From Streptomyces graminofaciens (GTDB lineage Bacteria > Actinomycetota > Actinomycetes > Streptomycetales > Streptomycetaceae): a DNA stretch of 64,000 nucleotides. Location of the stretch: the NCBI RefSeq assembly GCF_030294945.1, contig NZ_AP018448.1:3906001-3970000 (forward strand). The letters run 5' to 3'. Below, one piece after another: positions 17,473-25,429 of the stretch. Position 1 is the stretch's first letter, and each line of letters begins with the position of its first letter. A model generated the notes under the pieces. It had not been told where the DNA came from and made no database searches. It saw nothing but the letters and a program-made list of their open reading frames with translations. The translations under genes and the position numbers were made by a program.

Positions 17473-18402
17473 TCAGAACTCGATGCGCTCGCGGCGGGTG
17501 GCGCGCAGCATGACCACGGACACGATCAGGGTGAGCAGCAGCATCACCACGCCCATGGCGCAGGCGTAGCCGCTCTTGCCGTAGTAGAGGAAGTTCCGCA
17601 TCATCACGGTCGACATGACCTCGCTGTGGTGGTCCGGGCCGCCGCCGTACTCCCCGGAGGTCATGGTGGACACGAGGATGAACATGTCCATCGCCGCGAT
17701 GCCGAGGTAGACCCAGGCGGTCTGCACGGAGTCCCACAGCAGCGGCAGGGTGATGCGGAGGAAGGTGTGGGTGCGGGAGGCCCCGTCGATCAGCGCGGCC
17801 TCGTAGATGTCCCTCGGGATGGACTGCATCGCGGCGGAGAACAGCACCAGGTAGAAACCGACGCCGTGCCAGACCACGACCAGGATCAGCGCCCACAGCA
17901 CGAGGTTCGGCTCGTTCAGCCATTCGATGGGGTCGTTGGCGTCGACCAGTCCCAGCTTGACCAGGAACCCGTTGAGCATGCCGCCGCCGTCGGAGCGGTA
18001 CACGGCCCCGAACAGCACGGCGAGGATCGCCAGCGACAGCACCTGCGGGAAGAAGTAGACGACCTTGTAGAACTTCGACCCCGCGACCCCCGACACCCCG
18101 CCGGCCCGGCCGCGTCCGCCCGCGTTGAGCATGAAGGCGAAGAACAGCGCGAGCAGGATGGTGATCACCGGGATGAACACCAGGAACAGGATGTTGTGCC
18201 AGATGGCACCCATGAAGATGTCGTCCCGGACCAACGCGGTGTAGTTGTCGATCCCGACGAACTCGAACGTCTGCGACTGCCCCTTCCAGTCGGTCAGCGA
18301 ATAGCCGAAGGTCTGGATGTAGGGCCAGATGACGAAGATCAGATAAAGCGCCACGGGGACGAACAGAAACCCCGCGACGAACCTGTACTGCCCTTTGCGC
18401 AT
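17473..18402 (-). CDS. ngcF: Carbohydrate ABC transporter permease, NgcF type
   Basis: The partner CUT1 permease, 309 residues from the ATG at 18402 (MRKGQYRFVAGFLFVPVAL), with AGGA about nine bases upstream. The frame extends to 18483 but that sequence belongs to a dispersed intergenic repeat. It has a first helix near residues 10-30, then a periplasmic segment containing TDWKGQSQTFEFVGIDNY, typical of this family, and the EAA loop YEAALIDGASRTHTFLRITLP. It forms the membrane channel together with NgcG. The gap to ngcE (about 135 bases) contains the repeat and possibly a stem that lowers read-through from the binding-protein gene. Confidence 0.88.
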   Translation of the reverse strand: MRKGQYRFVAGFLFVPVALYLIFVIWPYIQTFGYSLTDWKGQSQTFEFVGIDNYTALVRDDIFMGAIWHNILFLVFIPVITILLALFFAFMLNAGGRGRAGGVSGVAGSKFYKVVYFFPQVLSLAILAVLFGAVYRSDGGGMLNGFLVKLGLVDANDPIEWLNEPNLVLWALILVVVWHGVGFYLVLFSAAMQSIPRDIYEAALIDGASRTHTFLRITLPLLWDSVQTAWVYLGIAAMDMFILVSTMTSGEYGGGPDHHSEVMSTVMMRNFLYYGKSGYACAMGVVMLLLTLIVSVVMLRATRRERIEF

Positions 18403-18435
18403 TGGCGAATTCCTGCCTTGGTGAACATGTGACGA

Positions 18436-18490
18436 GAGGCCGGCACCACCCAGGGGCGCGGGGAACTGTGCGACAAGCCACAACGAATCA
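18436..18490 (+). repeat. Streptomyces-type dispersed intergenic repeat, copy 2
   Basis: GGCGCGGGGAACTGTGCGAC followed by AAGCCACAACG lies between ngcF and ngcE. It resembles the GGGGAACTGCGCGACAAGCC sequence common in Streptomyces intergenic regions and the copy near 61825. It can fold only weakly here. Confidence 0.5.
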
Positions 18491-18536
18491 GCAGCTCACA
18501 ACGTCACACAGTCCCCACGGCGCTCCTCAACACGAA

Positions 18537-20018
18537 CTAGTCGCGACGGTTCTTCTTCGACGCCGGATCCTTGGCCGCCTTGTCCACGGCGGCCTGCGCC
18601 CGCTTCAACCACTCCTTCGGCTGAATCCGCTTGGCCATCAACTCGTTGGACGCGTTCTGAATGGCCGTGTCCATCTCGCTGTACCACTCCGTGTACAGGT
18701 ATCGGAAGGTGTCGTCACCGGCTGCCTTGGACACCTCGACGGTCGACTGCGTACCGGGCCGCAGCTGGACCCCGGTGTCGACACCGTCCTTCACGATGGT
18801 CAGGGAGTTCGCCTCCTTGGCGAACAGCGTCGACCATTCCCTGGAGAGCATCATCCGCATGAACTCCTGGGCCGCCGGCAGGTTATTGGCCTTGGCCGGG
18901 ATGATGAACGGCTCGCCGGAGCCGGCGCGGATCGCCTCGAACGGCATGACGCTGTCGGGCAGCAGCGGCATCGGCATGAACTTCATGTCGAAGTCGTCCG
19001 GGGTCTGCTTCAGCTGCTCGTTCTCCAGCCATGAACCACAGGTGATGAACGCGGCCTTGTACTGGTTCCAGCGGGTCTGGGACTCGGTGTGGGTGAGGCC
19101 GTTGGTGCCGGGCATCAGATAGCCCTTCTCGACCACCTCGTAGATCGCCTCGACCCCCGCCTGGGCGGCGTCCGACCCGACGAAGGCCTTCGGGTCGAGG
19201 TTGTCGATCGCCTTCATGGCGTCCAAGCCGCCCTTCTTGGCGATCAGGTCCATGATGGCGACGTTGATGTAGTACGGGTATTTGCCCTGGTGGGCGAGGC
19301 CACCGATGTTCTGGGACTTGGCGTCCTTGCAGATGGCGAGGAAGTCGGCCCAGGTCTTGGGCTCCTCCCAGCCCTTCTCCTTGAAGAGCTTGCCGGAGTA
19401 CCACAGGCCCCACACCGTGTAGATGTAGTTGAGGGCGACGACCTTGCCCTCCTGCAGACCCGGGTCGAGGGTGCCGGGGATGAGGGTGTCGCGGACCTTC
19501 TTGTCCGGGTCGTCGATCGAGGGCGCGTCGAGGACCGCGGCGAGGTCGAGGAGCTGGTCGTTCTTGTAGAGGACGTCGATCTTGATCTTCTGGGCGCCCG
19601 AGTCGTCCACGATGTCCGGCGGATTGCCCGCGTTGAAGCGTGGCTGGAGCTTGCCGGTGATCTCCTGGGTACCGGTGTGGCTGGAGGTGACGCCCCACTG
19701 CTTGTCGAAGTCGGCCTCCCACGCCTTGGCGTAGGCGTCGCCGTAGCCGCCCTTGAAGATCACGACGTCGAGCTTGCTGCCCTTCTTGACGCCGAAGGGG
19801 TTGGACGAGGAGGTCTTGCCCTGGGTGTCGTCCGACGAGTCGTCGCCTCCGCCGCCGCTGGCACAGGCGGACAGGAAGCTCATCGTGGGGACGGTGATCA
19901 GGCCCAGCGCCGCGGAGCGCTTGATCAGATCGCGGCGGCCGACTCCTCCGGGGGCGCTGCCGCCCACGCCTTCGGAGCCGTTGTCGTTCCCGGTGTTCTC
20001 AGCGGTAGTGGATCCCAT
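18537..20018 (-). CDS. ngcE: Carbohydrate-binding Tat lipoprotein, NgcE type
   Basis: The solute-binding protein of the ngcEFG importer, 493 residues. It carries a twin-arginine motif (GRRDLIKRSA) followed by a hydrophobic core and a lipobox (LSACAS), so it is exported folded and then lipid-anchored. The mature part is a cluster B/CUT1 binding protein: DVVIFKGGYGDAYAKAWEADF, NPPDIVDDSGAQ, and a Trp-rich sugar cleft (TVWGLWYSGKLF, CGSWLENE). The ATG at 20018 has GAGGA 8 bases before it; the frame extends to 20087. The first gene of the operon, it lies divergent from the GH92 mannosidase with a DasR-like site between them. The homologue in S. coelicolor was described as a chitobiose-binding protein (recalled, not checked). 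Confidence 0.9.
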   Translation of the reverse strand: MGSTTAENTGNDNGSEGVGGSAPGGVGRRDLIKRSAALGLITVPTMSFLSACASGGGGDDSSDDTQGKTSSSNPFGVKKGSKLDVVIFKGGYGDAYAKAWEADFDKQWGVTSSHTGTQEITGKLQPRFNAGNPPDIVDDSGAQKIKIDVLYKNDQLLDLAAVLDAPSIDDPDKKVRDTLIPGTLDPGLQEGKVVALNYIYTVWGLWYSGKLFKEKGWEEPKTWADFLAICKDAKSQNIGGLAHQGKYPYYINVAIMDLIAKKGGLDAMKAIDNLDPKAFVGSDAAQAGVEAIYEVVEKGYLMPGTNGLTHTESQTRWNQYKAAFITCGSWLENEQLKQTPDDFDMKFMPMPLLPDSVMPFEAIRAGSGEPFIIPAKANNLPAAQEFMRMMLSREWSTLFAKEANSLTIVKDGVDTGVQLRPGTQSTVEVSKAAGDDTFRYLYTEWYSEMDTAIQNASNELMAKRIQPKEWLKRAQAAVDKAAKDPASKKNRRD

Positions 20019-20213
20019 GCTCAAGTCCTCGCCTTCTCCAGGACTCAGGCGGTGAACCGGATCCTCCCGGCACCGCGGTCGGTTCAAGCTGGGGTCGTGC
20101 GTGAGGATTCAACAGGGGCAAGGCGGCGGTGCGCGCATGACACGTCCGCGACCACCGCTATTTCCCCCCAGGTCATGCCTGTCCGCGGTTGTGCGACCAC
20201 TATGCGGACGCCG

Positions 20214-20229
20214 ACAGGTATAGTCCACT
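20214..20229. promoter_or_regulatory. DasR-responsive-element-like site before ngcE
   Basis: ACAGGTATAGTCCACT matches the DasR consensus ACTGGTCTAGACCACT at 13 of 16 positions. It lies about 200 bases before the ngcE start in the divergent ngcE/GH92 region. DasR is the GlcNAc-6-P-responsive repressor of chitin and GlcNAc uptake genes, which fits NgcEFG as an amino-sugar importer. The match is by eye and binding is not shown. Confidence 0.5.
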
Positions 20230-20419
20230 TCCCGCCGAGGGAGCAAGATCGAATGCAAGGTTGGCCGTTGGTCTTTTCCGAGTTGAGACCTCGCGGAAAT
20301 ATGAGCGCCCTTGGGTGCCCTGACGGAAAAATCCCCCGGCGTTGAACCCGGATGGCTTACTCAACGCCCTTGACACCACTCGCCACTTGAACCACTACTG
20401 GTGCCTGCGTAACGCGGTC

Positions 20420-20431
20420 GACAACGTTGTC
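20420..20431. promoter_or_regulatory. LacI-type operator before the GH92 gene
   Basis: GACAACGTTGTC is a perfect 12-base palindrome with the central CG typical of LacI-family operators. It lies 45 bases before the GH92 start codon and downstream of a TTGACA hexamer at 20370-20375, which could be the -35 of this gene. This is a classic position for a repressor to block transcription. Confidence 0.55.
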
Positions 20432-20475
20432 CATCTCTGATCTTTTTCGATCAGGCGCAGGGAGGGTGCTCGCGC

Positions 20476-23400
20476 ATGCGGCACGGTTGGGGTTCCACGG
20501 CGGCGCTCGGAGCGGCCGCGTCAGCACTGCTGGTGGCCTCGCAGGGGGCGGCCGTCGCGTTACCGGACCGGCCCTCGGCGGAGGACCGCGCCTTCGCGTC
20601 CTCCTTCGAGGCCGGGGACCGGGCACCGGACTGGCTCAACACCGTGGACACGGCACCCGACGGGACCAGGCGGGCCTCCGGTGTCGACGGCGGCTACAGC
20701 AGCGGCATCCCCGGCAATGTGACCGACCACGTCACGGAGGTCCGGGCGAGCGGCGAGAACACGGGCGCCGGCGAGGTGAAGGAGAACCTCGTCGACGGCG
20801 AGCCGGGCACGAAGTGGCTCACCTTCGCGCCCACGGGCTGGGCCGAGTTCGAGTTCGACGCCCCGGTCAAGGTGGTGACGTACGCGCTGACCTCGGCGAA
20901 CGACGCCGCCGAGCGCGACCCGAAGGACTGGACGCTCCAGGGCTCCACGGACGGCAGCGGCTGGCAGACCCTCGACACCCGCTCCGGGCAGGACTTCGAC
21001 GAGAGATTCCGGACGAAGTCGTACGACATCGGTGGCACCCCGGGCGAGTACCGGCACTTCCGGCTCGACATCACCGGGAACAACGGGGCCTCCGGCATCA
21101 CGCAACTCGCCGACGTGCAGTTCTCCACGGGTGGCAGTGAGCAGGAGCCCGTGCCCAAGGACATGCGCTCGCTGGTGGACCGGGGTCCGAGCGGCTCGGC
21201 GACGGCGAAGTCCGGCATGGGGTTCACGGGGAAGCGGGCGCTGCGGTACGCGGGACGGCACACGGCGGACGGGCGGGCCTATTCGTACAACAAGGTCTTC
21301 GATGTGAATGTGGCCGTCGAGCGGGACACCGAGCTGGCGTACCGGATCTTCCCGTCGATGGCGGACGGCGATCTGGACTACGACGCCACGAACGTGGCGG
21401 TGGACCTGGCCTTCACGGACGGCACACTGCTCAGTGACCTCGGTGCCCGTGACCAGCACGGATTCCCGCTCACCCCACGCGGGCAGGGCGCGGCGAAGGT
21501 CCTGTACGTCAACCAGTGGAACGACGTGGTCGCGCGGATCGGGTCGGTCGCGGCCGGGCGCACGGTCGACCGGATCCTGGTGGCGTACGACTCGCCGAAG
21601 GGCCCGGCGAGGTTCCGGGGCTGGCTGGACGACGTACGGCTGAGGGTGCGGGCGCCCGAGCAGCCGAAGGCGCATCTCTCCGACTACGCGGTCACCACGC
21701 GGGGCACCAACTCCAGTGGCGGCTTCTCGCGCGGCAACAACTTCCCGGCGGCGGCCGTCCCCCATGGCTTCAACTTCTGGACGCCGGTGACCAACGCGGG
21801 CTCGCTCAGCTGGTTGTACGACTACGCGCGGGCCAACGACGCGGACAACCTGCCGACGATCCAGGCGTTCAGCGCGAGTCATGAGCCGAGCCCCTGGATG
21901 GGTGACCGGCAGACGTTCCAGGTGATGCCGTCGGCCGCGTCCGGCACCCCTGAGCTGGGCCGTACGGCACGGGCGCTGGCGTTCCGGCACGAGAACGAGA
22001 CGGCCCGGCCGTACTACTACGGGGTGCGGTTCGAGAACGGGATCAAGGCGGAGCTGGCGCCCACGGACCATGCCGCCGCCCTGCGGTTCACGTATCCCGG
22101 CGACGACGCGAGCGTGCTCTTCGACAATGTGACGGACCAGGCGGGTCTGACGCTCGACAGGACGGCCGGGACCGTCACCGGATTCTCGGATGTGAAGTCC
22201 GGGCTGTCGACGGGAGCGACCCGGCTCTTCGTCTACGGGGTCTTCGACTCGCCGGTGACGGACGGGAGTGCGGCCGGGGTGAAGGGGCATCTGCGCTTCG
22301 ACGCGGGCGCCGACCGCGCGGTGACCCTCCGCCTCGCGACCTCCCTCATCAGCCTCGACCAGGCGGCGGCCAACCTGCGCCAGGAGATCCCGGAGGGGAC
22401 GGACTTCGAGACGGTACGGGACCGGGCGCGGGACCGGTGGGACCGGATCCTCGGCAAGGTGGAGGTCGAGGGCGCGACCCCGGACCAGCTGACGACGCTG
22501 TACTCGAACCTCTACCGGCTGTATCTGTACCCCAACTCCGGCTTCGAGAAGGTCGGTTCGAAGTACCGGTACGCGTCGCCCTTCTCCCCCATGCCGGGCC
22601 CGGACACGCCGACGCACACCGGCGCGAAGATCGTCGACGGCAAGGTGTACGTCAACAACGGCTTCTGGGACACCTATCGGACGACATGGCCCGCGTACTC
22701 GCTGCTGTCGCCCGGTCAGGCGGGTGAGATGGTCGACGGTTTCGTGCAGCAGTACAAGGACGGCGGCTGGACCTCCCGCTGGTCCTCCCCCGGCTACGCG
22801 GACCTGATGACGGGCACATCGTCGGACGTGGCGTTCGCGGACGCATACGTCAAGGGCGTGGACTTCGACGCGACGGCGGCGTACGAGGCGGCCCTGAAGA
22901 ACGCGACGGTCGTACCCCCGTCCTCAGGCGTGGGCCGAAAGGGCATGGCCACCTCCCCCTTCCTCGGCTACACGAGCACCGGCACGCACGAGGGCCTGTC
23001 ATGGGCGCTGGAGGGCTACCTCAACGACTACGGCATCGCCCGGATGGGCCAGGCCCTGTACCGGAGGACGGGCGAGAAGCGCTACAAGGAGGAGTCTGCG
23101 TACTTCCTCAACAGGGCCCGGAACTATGTGAAGTTGTTCGACGGGAAGGCCGGGTTCTTCCAGGGCCGGGACGACACCGGGGCCTGGCGGATGGACTCCT
23201 CGAAGTACGACCCGCGCGTCTGGGGCCACGACTACACCGAGACCAACGGCTGGGGCTACGCCTTCACCGCACCCCAGGACAGCAAGGGCCTGGCCAACCT
23301 GTACGGCGGCCGGAGCGGCCTCGCGAAGAAGCTGGACACGTACTTCTCCACGCCGGAGACCGCGTCCCCCGAGTTCGTCGGCTCGTACGGCGGGGTCATC

Positions 23401-24273
23401 CACGAGATGACCGAGGCGCGTGACGTACGGATGGGCATGTACGGCCACTCCAACCAGGTCGCGCACCACGCGACCTATATGTACGACGCGGCCGGACAGC
23501 CGTGGAAGGCGCAGGAGAAGGTCCGCGAGGTGCTGTCCCGCCTCTACACCGGCAGCGACATCGGCCAGGGCTACCACGGCGACGAGGACAACGGCGAGCA
23601 GTCGGCCTGGTACCTGTTCTCCGCGCTCGGCTTCTACCCCCTGGTGATGGGCAGCGGCGACTACGCGATCGGCTCACCCCTGTTCACCAAGGCCACGGTC
23701 CATCTGGAGAACGGCGAGGACCTGGTGGTGAAGGCCCCGGACAACAGCGCGCGGAATGTGTACGTGCAGGGGTTGAAGGTCAACGGCAAGGCGTGGACCT
23801 CGACTTCCCTTCCTCACTCGCTGATCGCCGAGGGCGGGATCCTGGAGTTCGACATGGGGCCGGAGCCGTCGACGTGGGGCACGGGTGAGGGGGCGGCGCC
23901 GGTGTCGATCACGAAGGGGGACGAGGTGCCGTCGCCGCGTGCGGATGTGATCGAGGGGGCCGGTGAGCTGTTCGACAACACGTCGTCGACGAAGGTGTCG
24001 GTGGAGAGGATCGCTCTGCCAACCTCCGGTCGGACCAAGGTGGTTCAGTACACGCTGACCTCCGCCGACCGAACCGACGCCCCCACCGGCTGGACCCTCC
24101 AGGCCTCCGCCGACGGGACCACCTGGAAGACCCTCGACAGACGCTCCGGCGAGTCGTTCACCTGGGACCGGCAGACGAGGGCGTTCTCGATTCCGGCGCC
24201 GGGAACCTACAAGCACTACCGGCTGGTGCTCGACAACGCGGCCACTGTGGCGGAGGTGGAGTTGCTCGCTTGA
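20476..24273 (+). CDS. Secreted GH92 alpha-1,2-mannosidase with two F5/8-type carbohydrate-binding domains
   Basis: A 1,265-residue exported glycoside hydrolase. GH92 enzymes are calcium-dependent inverting exo-alpha-mannosidases acting on mannans and high-mannose glycans. The signal peptide ends near residue 28 (VALP). A discoidin/CBM32-like domain covers about 75-215 (WTLQGSTDGSGWQTL), then a linker and the GH92 N-terminal beta-domain and (alpha/alpha)6 catalytic domain (about 400-1140). The probable general acid is Glu922 in HDYTETNGW; the probable catalytic base lies in GDEDNG (Asp1036/Asp1038), followed by the family signature QSAWYLFSALGFYPLVMGS. A second F5/8-like domain closes the protein (about 1165-1265, WTLQASADGTTWKTL). 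GGGAGGG precedes the ATG by nine bases. Its TGA stop is followed in the same frame by a TIR-like remnant. Confidence 0.95.
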   Translation: MRHGWGSTAALGAAASALLVASQGAAVALPDRPSAEDRAFASSFEAGDRAPDWLNTVDTAPDGTRRASGVDGGYSSGIPGNVTDHVTEVRASGENTGAGEVKENLVDGEPGTKWLTFAPTGWAEFEFDAPVKVVTYALTSANDAAERDPKDWTLQGSTDGSGWQTLDTRSGQDFDERFRTKSYDIGGTPGEYRHFRLDITGNNGASGITQLADVQFSTGGSEQEPVPKDMRSLVDRGPSGSATAKSGMGFTGKRALRYAGRHTADGRAYSYNKVFDVNVAVERDTELAYRIFPSMADGDLDYDATNVAVDLAFTDGTLLSDLGARDQHGFPLTPRGQGAAKVLYVNQWNDVVARIGSVAAGRTVDRILVAYDSPKGPARFRGWLDDVRLRVRAPEQPKAHLSDYAVTTRGTNSSGGFSRGNNFPAAAVPHGFNFWTPVTNAGSLSWLYDYARANDADNLPTIQAFSASHEPSPWMGDRQTFQVMPSAASGTPELGRTARALAFRHENETARPYYYGVRFENGIKAELAPTDHAAALRFTYPGDDASVLFDNVTDQAGLTLDRTAGTVTGFSDVKSGLSTGATRLFVYGVFDSPVTDGSAAGVKGHLRFDAGADRAVTLRLATSLISLDQAAANLRQEIPEGTDFETVRDRARDRWDRILGKVEVEGATPDQLTTLYSNLYRLYLYPNSGFEKVGSKYRYASPFSPMPGPDTPTHTGAKIVDGKVYVNNGFWDTYRTTWPAYSLLSPGQAGEMVDGFVQQYKDGGWTSRWSSPGYADLMTGTSSDVAFADAYVKGVDFDATAAYEAALKNATVVPPSSGVGRKGMATSPFLGYTSTGTHEGLSWALEGYLNDYGIARMGQALYRRTGEKRYKEESAYFLNRARNYVKLFDGKAGFFQGRDDTGAWRMDSSKYDPRVWGHDYTETNGWGYAFTAPQDSKGLANLYGGRSGLAKKLDTYFSTPETASPEFVGSYGGVIHEMTEARDVRMGMYGHSNQVAHHATYMYDAAGQPWKAQEKVREVLSRLYTGSDIGQGYHGDEDNGEQSAWYLFSALGFYPLVMGSGDYAIGSPLFTKATVHLENGEDLVVKAPDNSARNVYVQGLKVNGKAWTSTSLPHSLIAEGGILEFDMGPEPSTWGTGEGAAPVSITKGDEVPSPRADVIEGAGELFDNTSSTKVSVERIALPTSGRTKVVQYTLTSADRTDAPTGWTLQASADGTTWKTLDRRSGESFTWDRQTRAFSIPAPGTYKHYRLVLDNAATVAEVELLA

Positions 24274-25002
24274 TATTCCGCAGTCATCGGTTCGTCGTCC
24301 GAGGGGCTGGACATCGCGGAGGCCGTTCAGGTCAACCTCGGCGACCGTACGCCGTGTGACGTCACGCTGTGGACTCAGGGCGTCTTCGGCCTCTCGCAGG
24401 GCAACCTCGAGTCCCTGGTCCTGGAGCTGCCCAAGTACGACTTCGCGATCCTCGTGCTCACGTCTGACGACATGACCGTCACTCGTGGGGTGGAGAGGCC
24501 GGCGGCGAGGGACAACGTCCTGTTCGAGCTCGGCCTGTTCATCGGCGCACTGGGCCGCGAGCGCACCTACATGCTCTACGACCGCACCAATCCGCCCTCA
24601 CTGCCGACGGACCTGGCGGGGATCGTCCCGGCGCTGTTCCAGCCGCGAGACGACGGTGATCTTCTCAAGGCGGTCGCGCGTCCGTGTTACGACATCCGGC
24701 GGCATATCGAACGTCTGGGCCTCAGGCCCGACAGGGCACTGCGGAACCTCCAGCAGGCGACGACCACTGTGGAGGCGGCCGGCGCGAGCGTGCAGAAGCT
24801 CATTCGGCTGCTGGCCGAGTCGCGCGTGCTGGAGATGGACGTCTTCACTCAGTACTTCGGCGGCATGATCGGTCCCGGCGAACTGGCAGAGGTGAAGCGG
24901 AACTGAAGATTTCAAGGGCGAGTTGGGCGACGAGGAACGGGACCGGGACGAAGACGATGACAAAAACGAAGAGGAGGACGACGGCGAGGATGAGGACAGG
25001 TA
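24274..25002 (+). pseudogene. Remnant of a TIR-like nucleotide-binding effector gene (start lost, frameshift near end)
   Basis: Immediately after the GH92 TGA, and in the same frame, the translation reads VIGSSSEGLDIAEAVQVNL, then TLWTQGVFGLSQGNLESLV, FAILVLTSDDM, DNVLFELGLFIGALGRERTY and MLYDRTNPP. This is the predicted nucleotide-binding TIR-like domain (Pfam CAP12/TIR_2 type) found in defence-associated proteins, and it keeps the GSSSEG and DNVLFELGLFIGALGRE motifs. There is no ATG, GTG or TTG before the middle of the domain, so the native start (usually only a few residues before VFIGSSSE) is missing. The frame closes at 24906. Shifting by one base continues as an acidic tail (EDFKGELGDEERDRDEDD...) to a TAG at about 25002, suggesting a frameshift. 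It is probably not translated except by read-through of the GH92 stop. The ~211 readable codons are well conserved, so decay looks recent. Confidence 0.75.
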
Positions 25003-25242
25003 GGAGGGCAGGGCGTCCGTCGGGGCACTGCCCCACTCCGGGTTCGCGGTTGGGCTCAGGGTGTAGTCGAGGGTGCCACCGTCCTGGACGAAGGACGCCG
25101 ACAGCCGGGGACGAGTACTCGCTCGGCCGTTGATCTTCAGAGCTTGAATGTAGAGGGCCTCTGCCGCCGCTCCGGTCGCGTGGATCTCGATGAACCGCGA
25201 AGAGGCCGGGGCCGTGTTGTGCGAGACCATCCAGGTGTACCG
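25000..25242 (-). pseudogene. GH92 C-terminal fragment
   Basis: On the minus strand a short open stretch reads YIQALKINGRASTRPRLSAS, then FVQDGGTLDYTLSPTANPEW and GSAPTDALPSY. This is the beta-sandwich end of a GH92 mannosidase: compare VYVQGLKVNGKAWTSTSLPH in the intact GH92 gene next door. An in-frame TAG lies just upstream, near 25258-25260, and no catalytic domain follows in 25243-25429, only further codon-biased but unrecognisable sequence. Its Asp/Glu-rich complement makes the downstream frame a meaningless serine run. It is a tail left from a second mannosidase gene of opposite orientation. Confidence 0.65.
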
Positions 25243-25429
25243 GGCCGCCGGTGCCCTCTACGAAGCCGGTGCCCGTGGCCGGGGTGAAACAGGGGGCCCA
25301 GCAGACGGCGGTGACGGCCGCGGGGGCGCCGTTCAGCCCTGCCGCGGCGGCCCAGAGGGTGGGTGCGCCGACCCGGCGCACCCACCCGCGTTCCGTCCGT
25401 CCTGTGTCAGGCCGGGCCGGGGCGGCCGC

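Noticed and set aside
24845..25381. 178-codon minus-strand frame across the TIR/GH92 debris
   Set aside because: It is a different frame from the one carrying GH92 tail similarity; the serine run is the complement of acidic codons.
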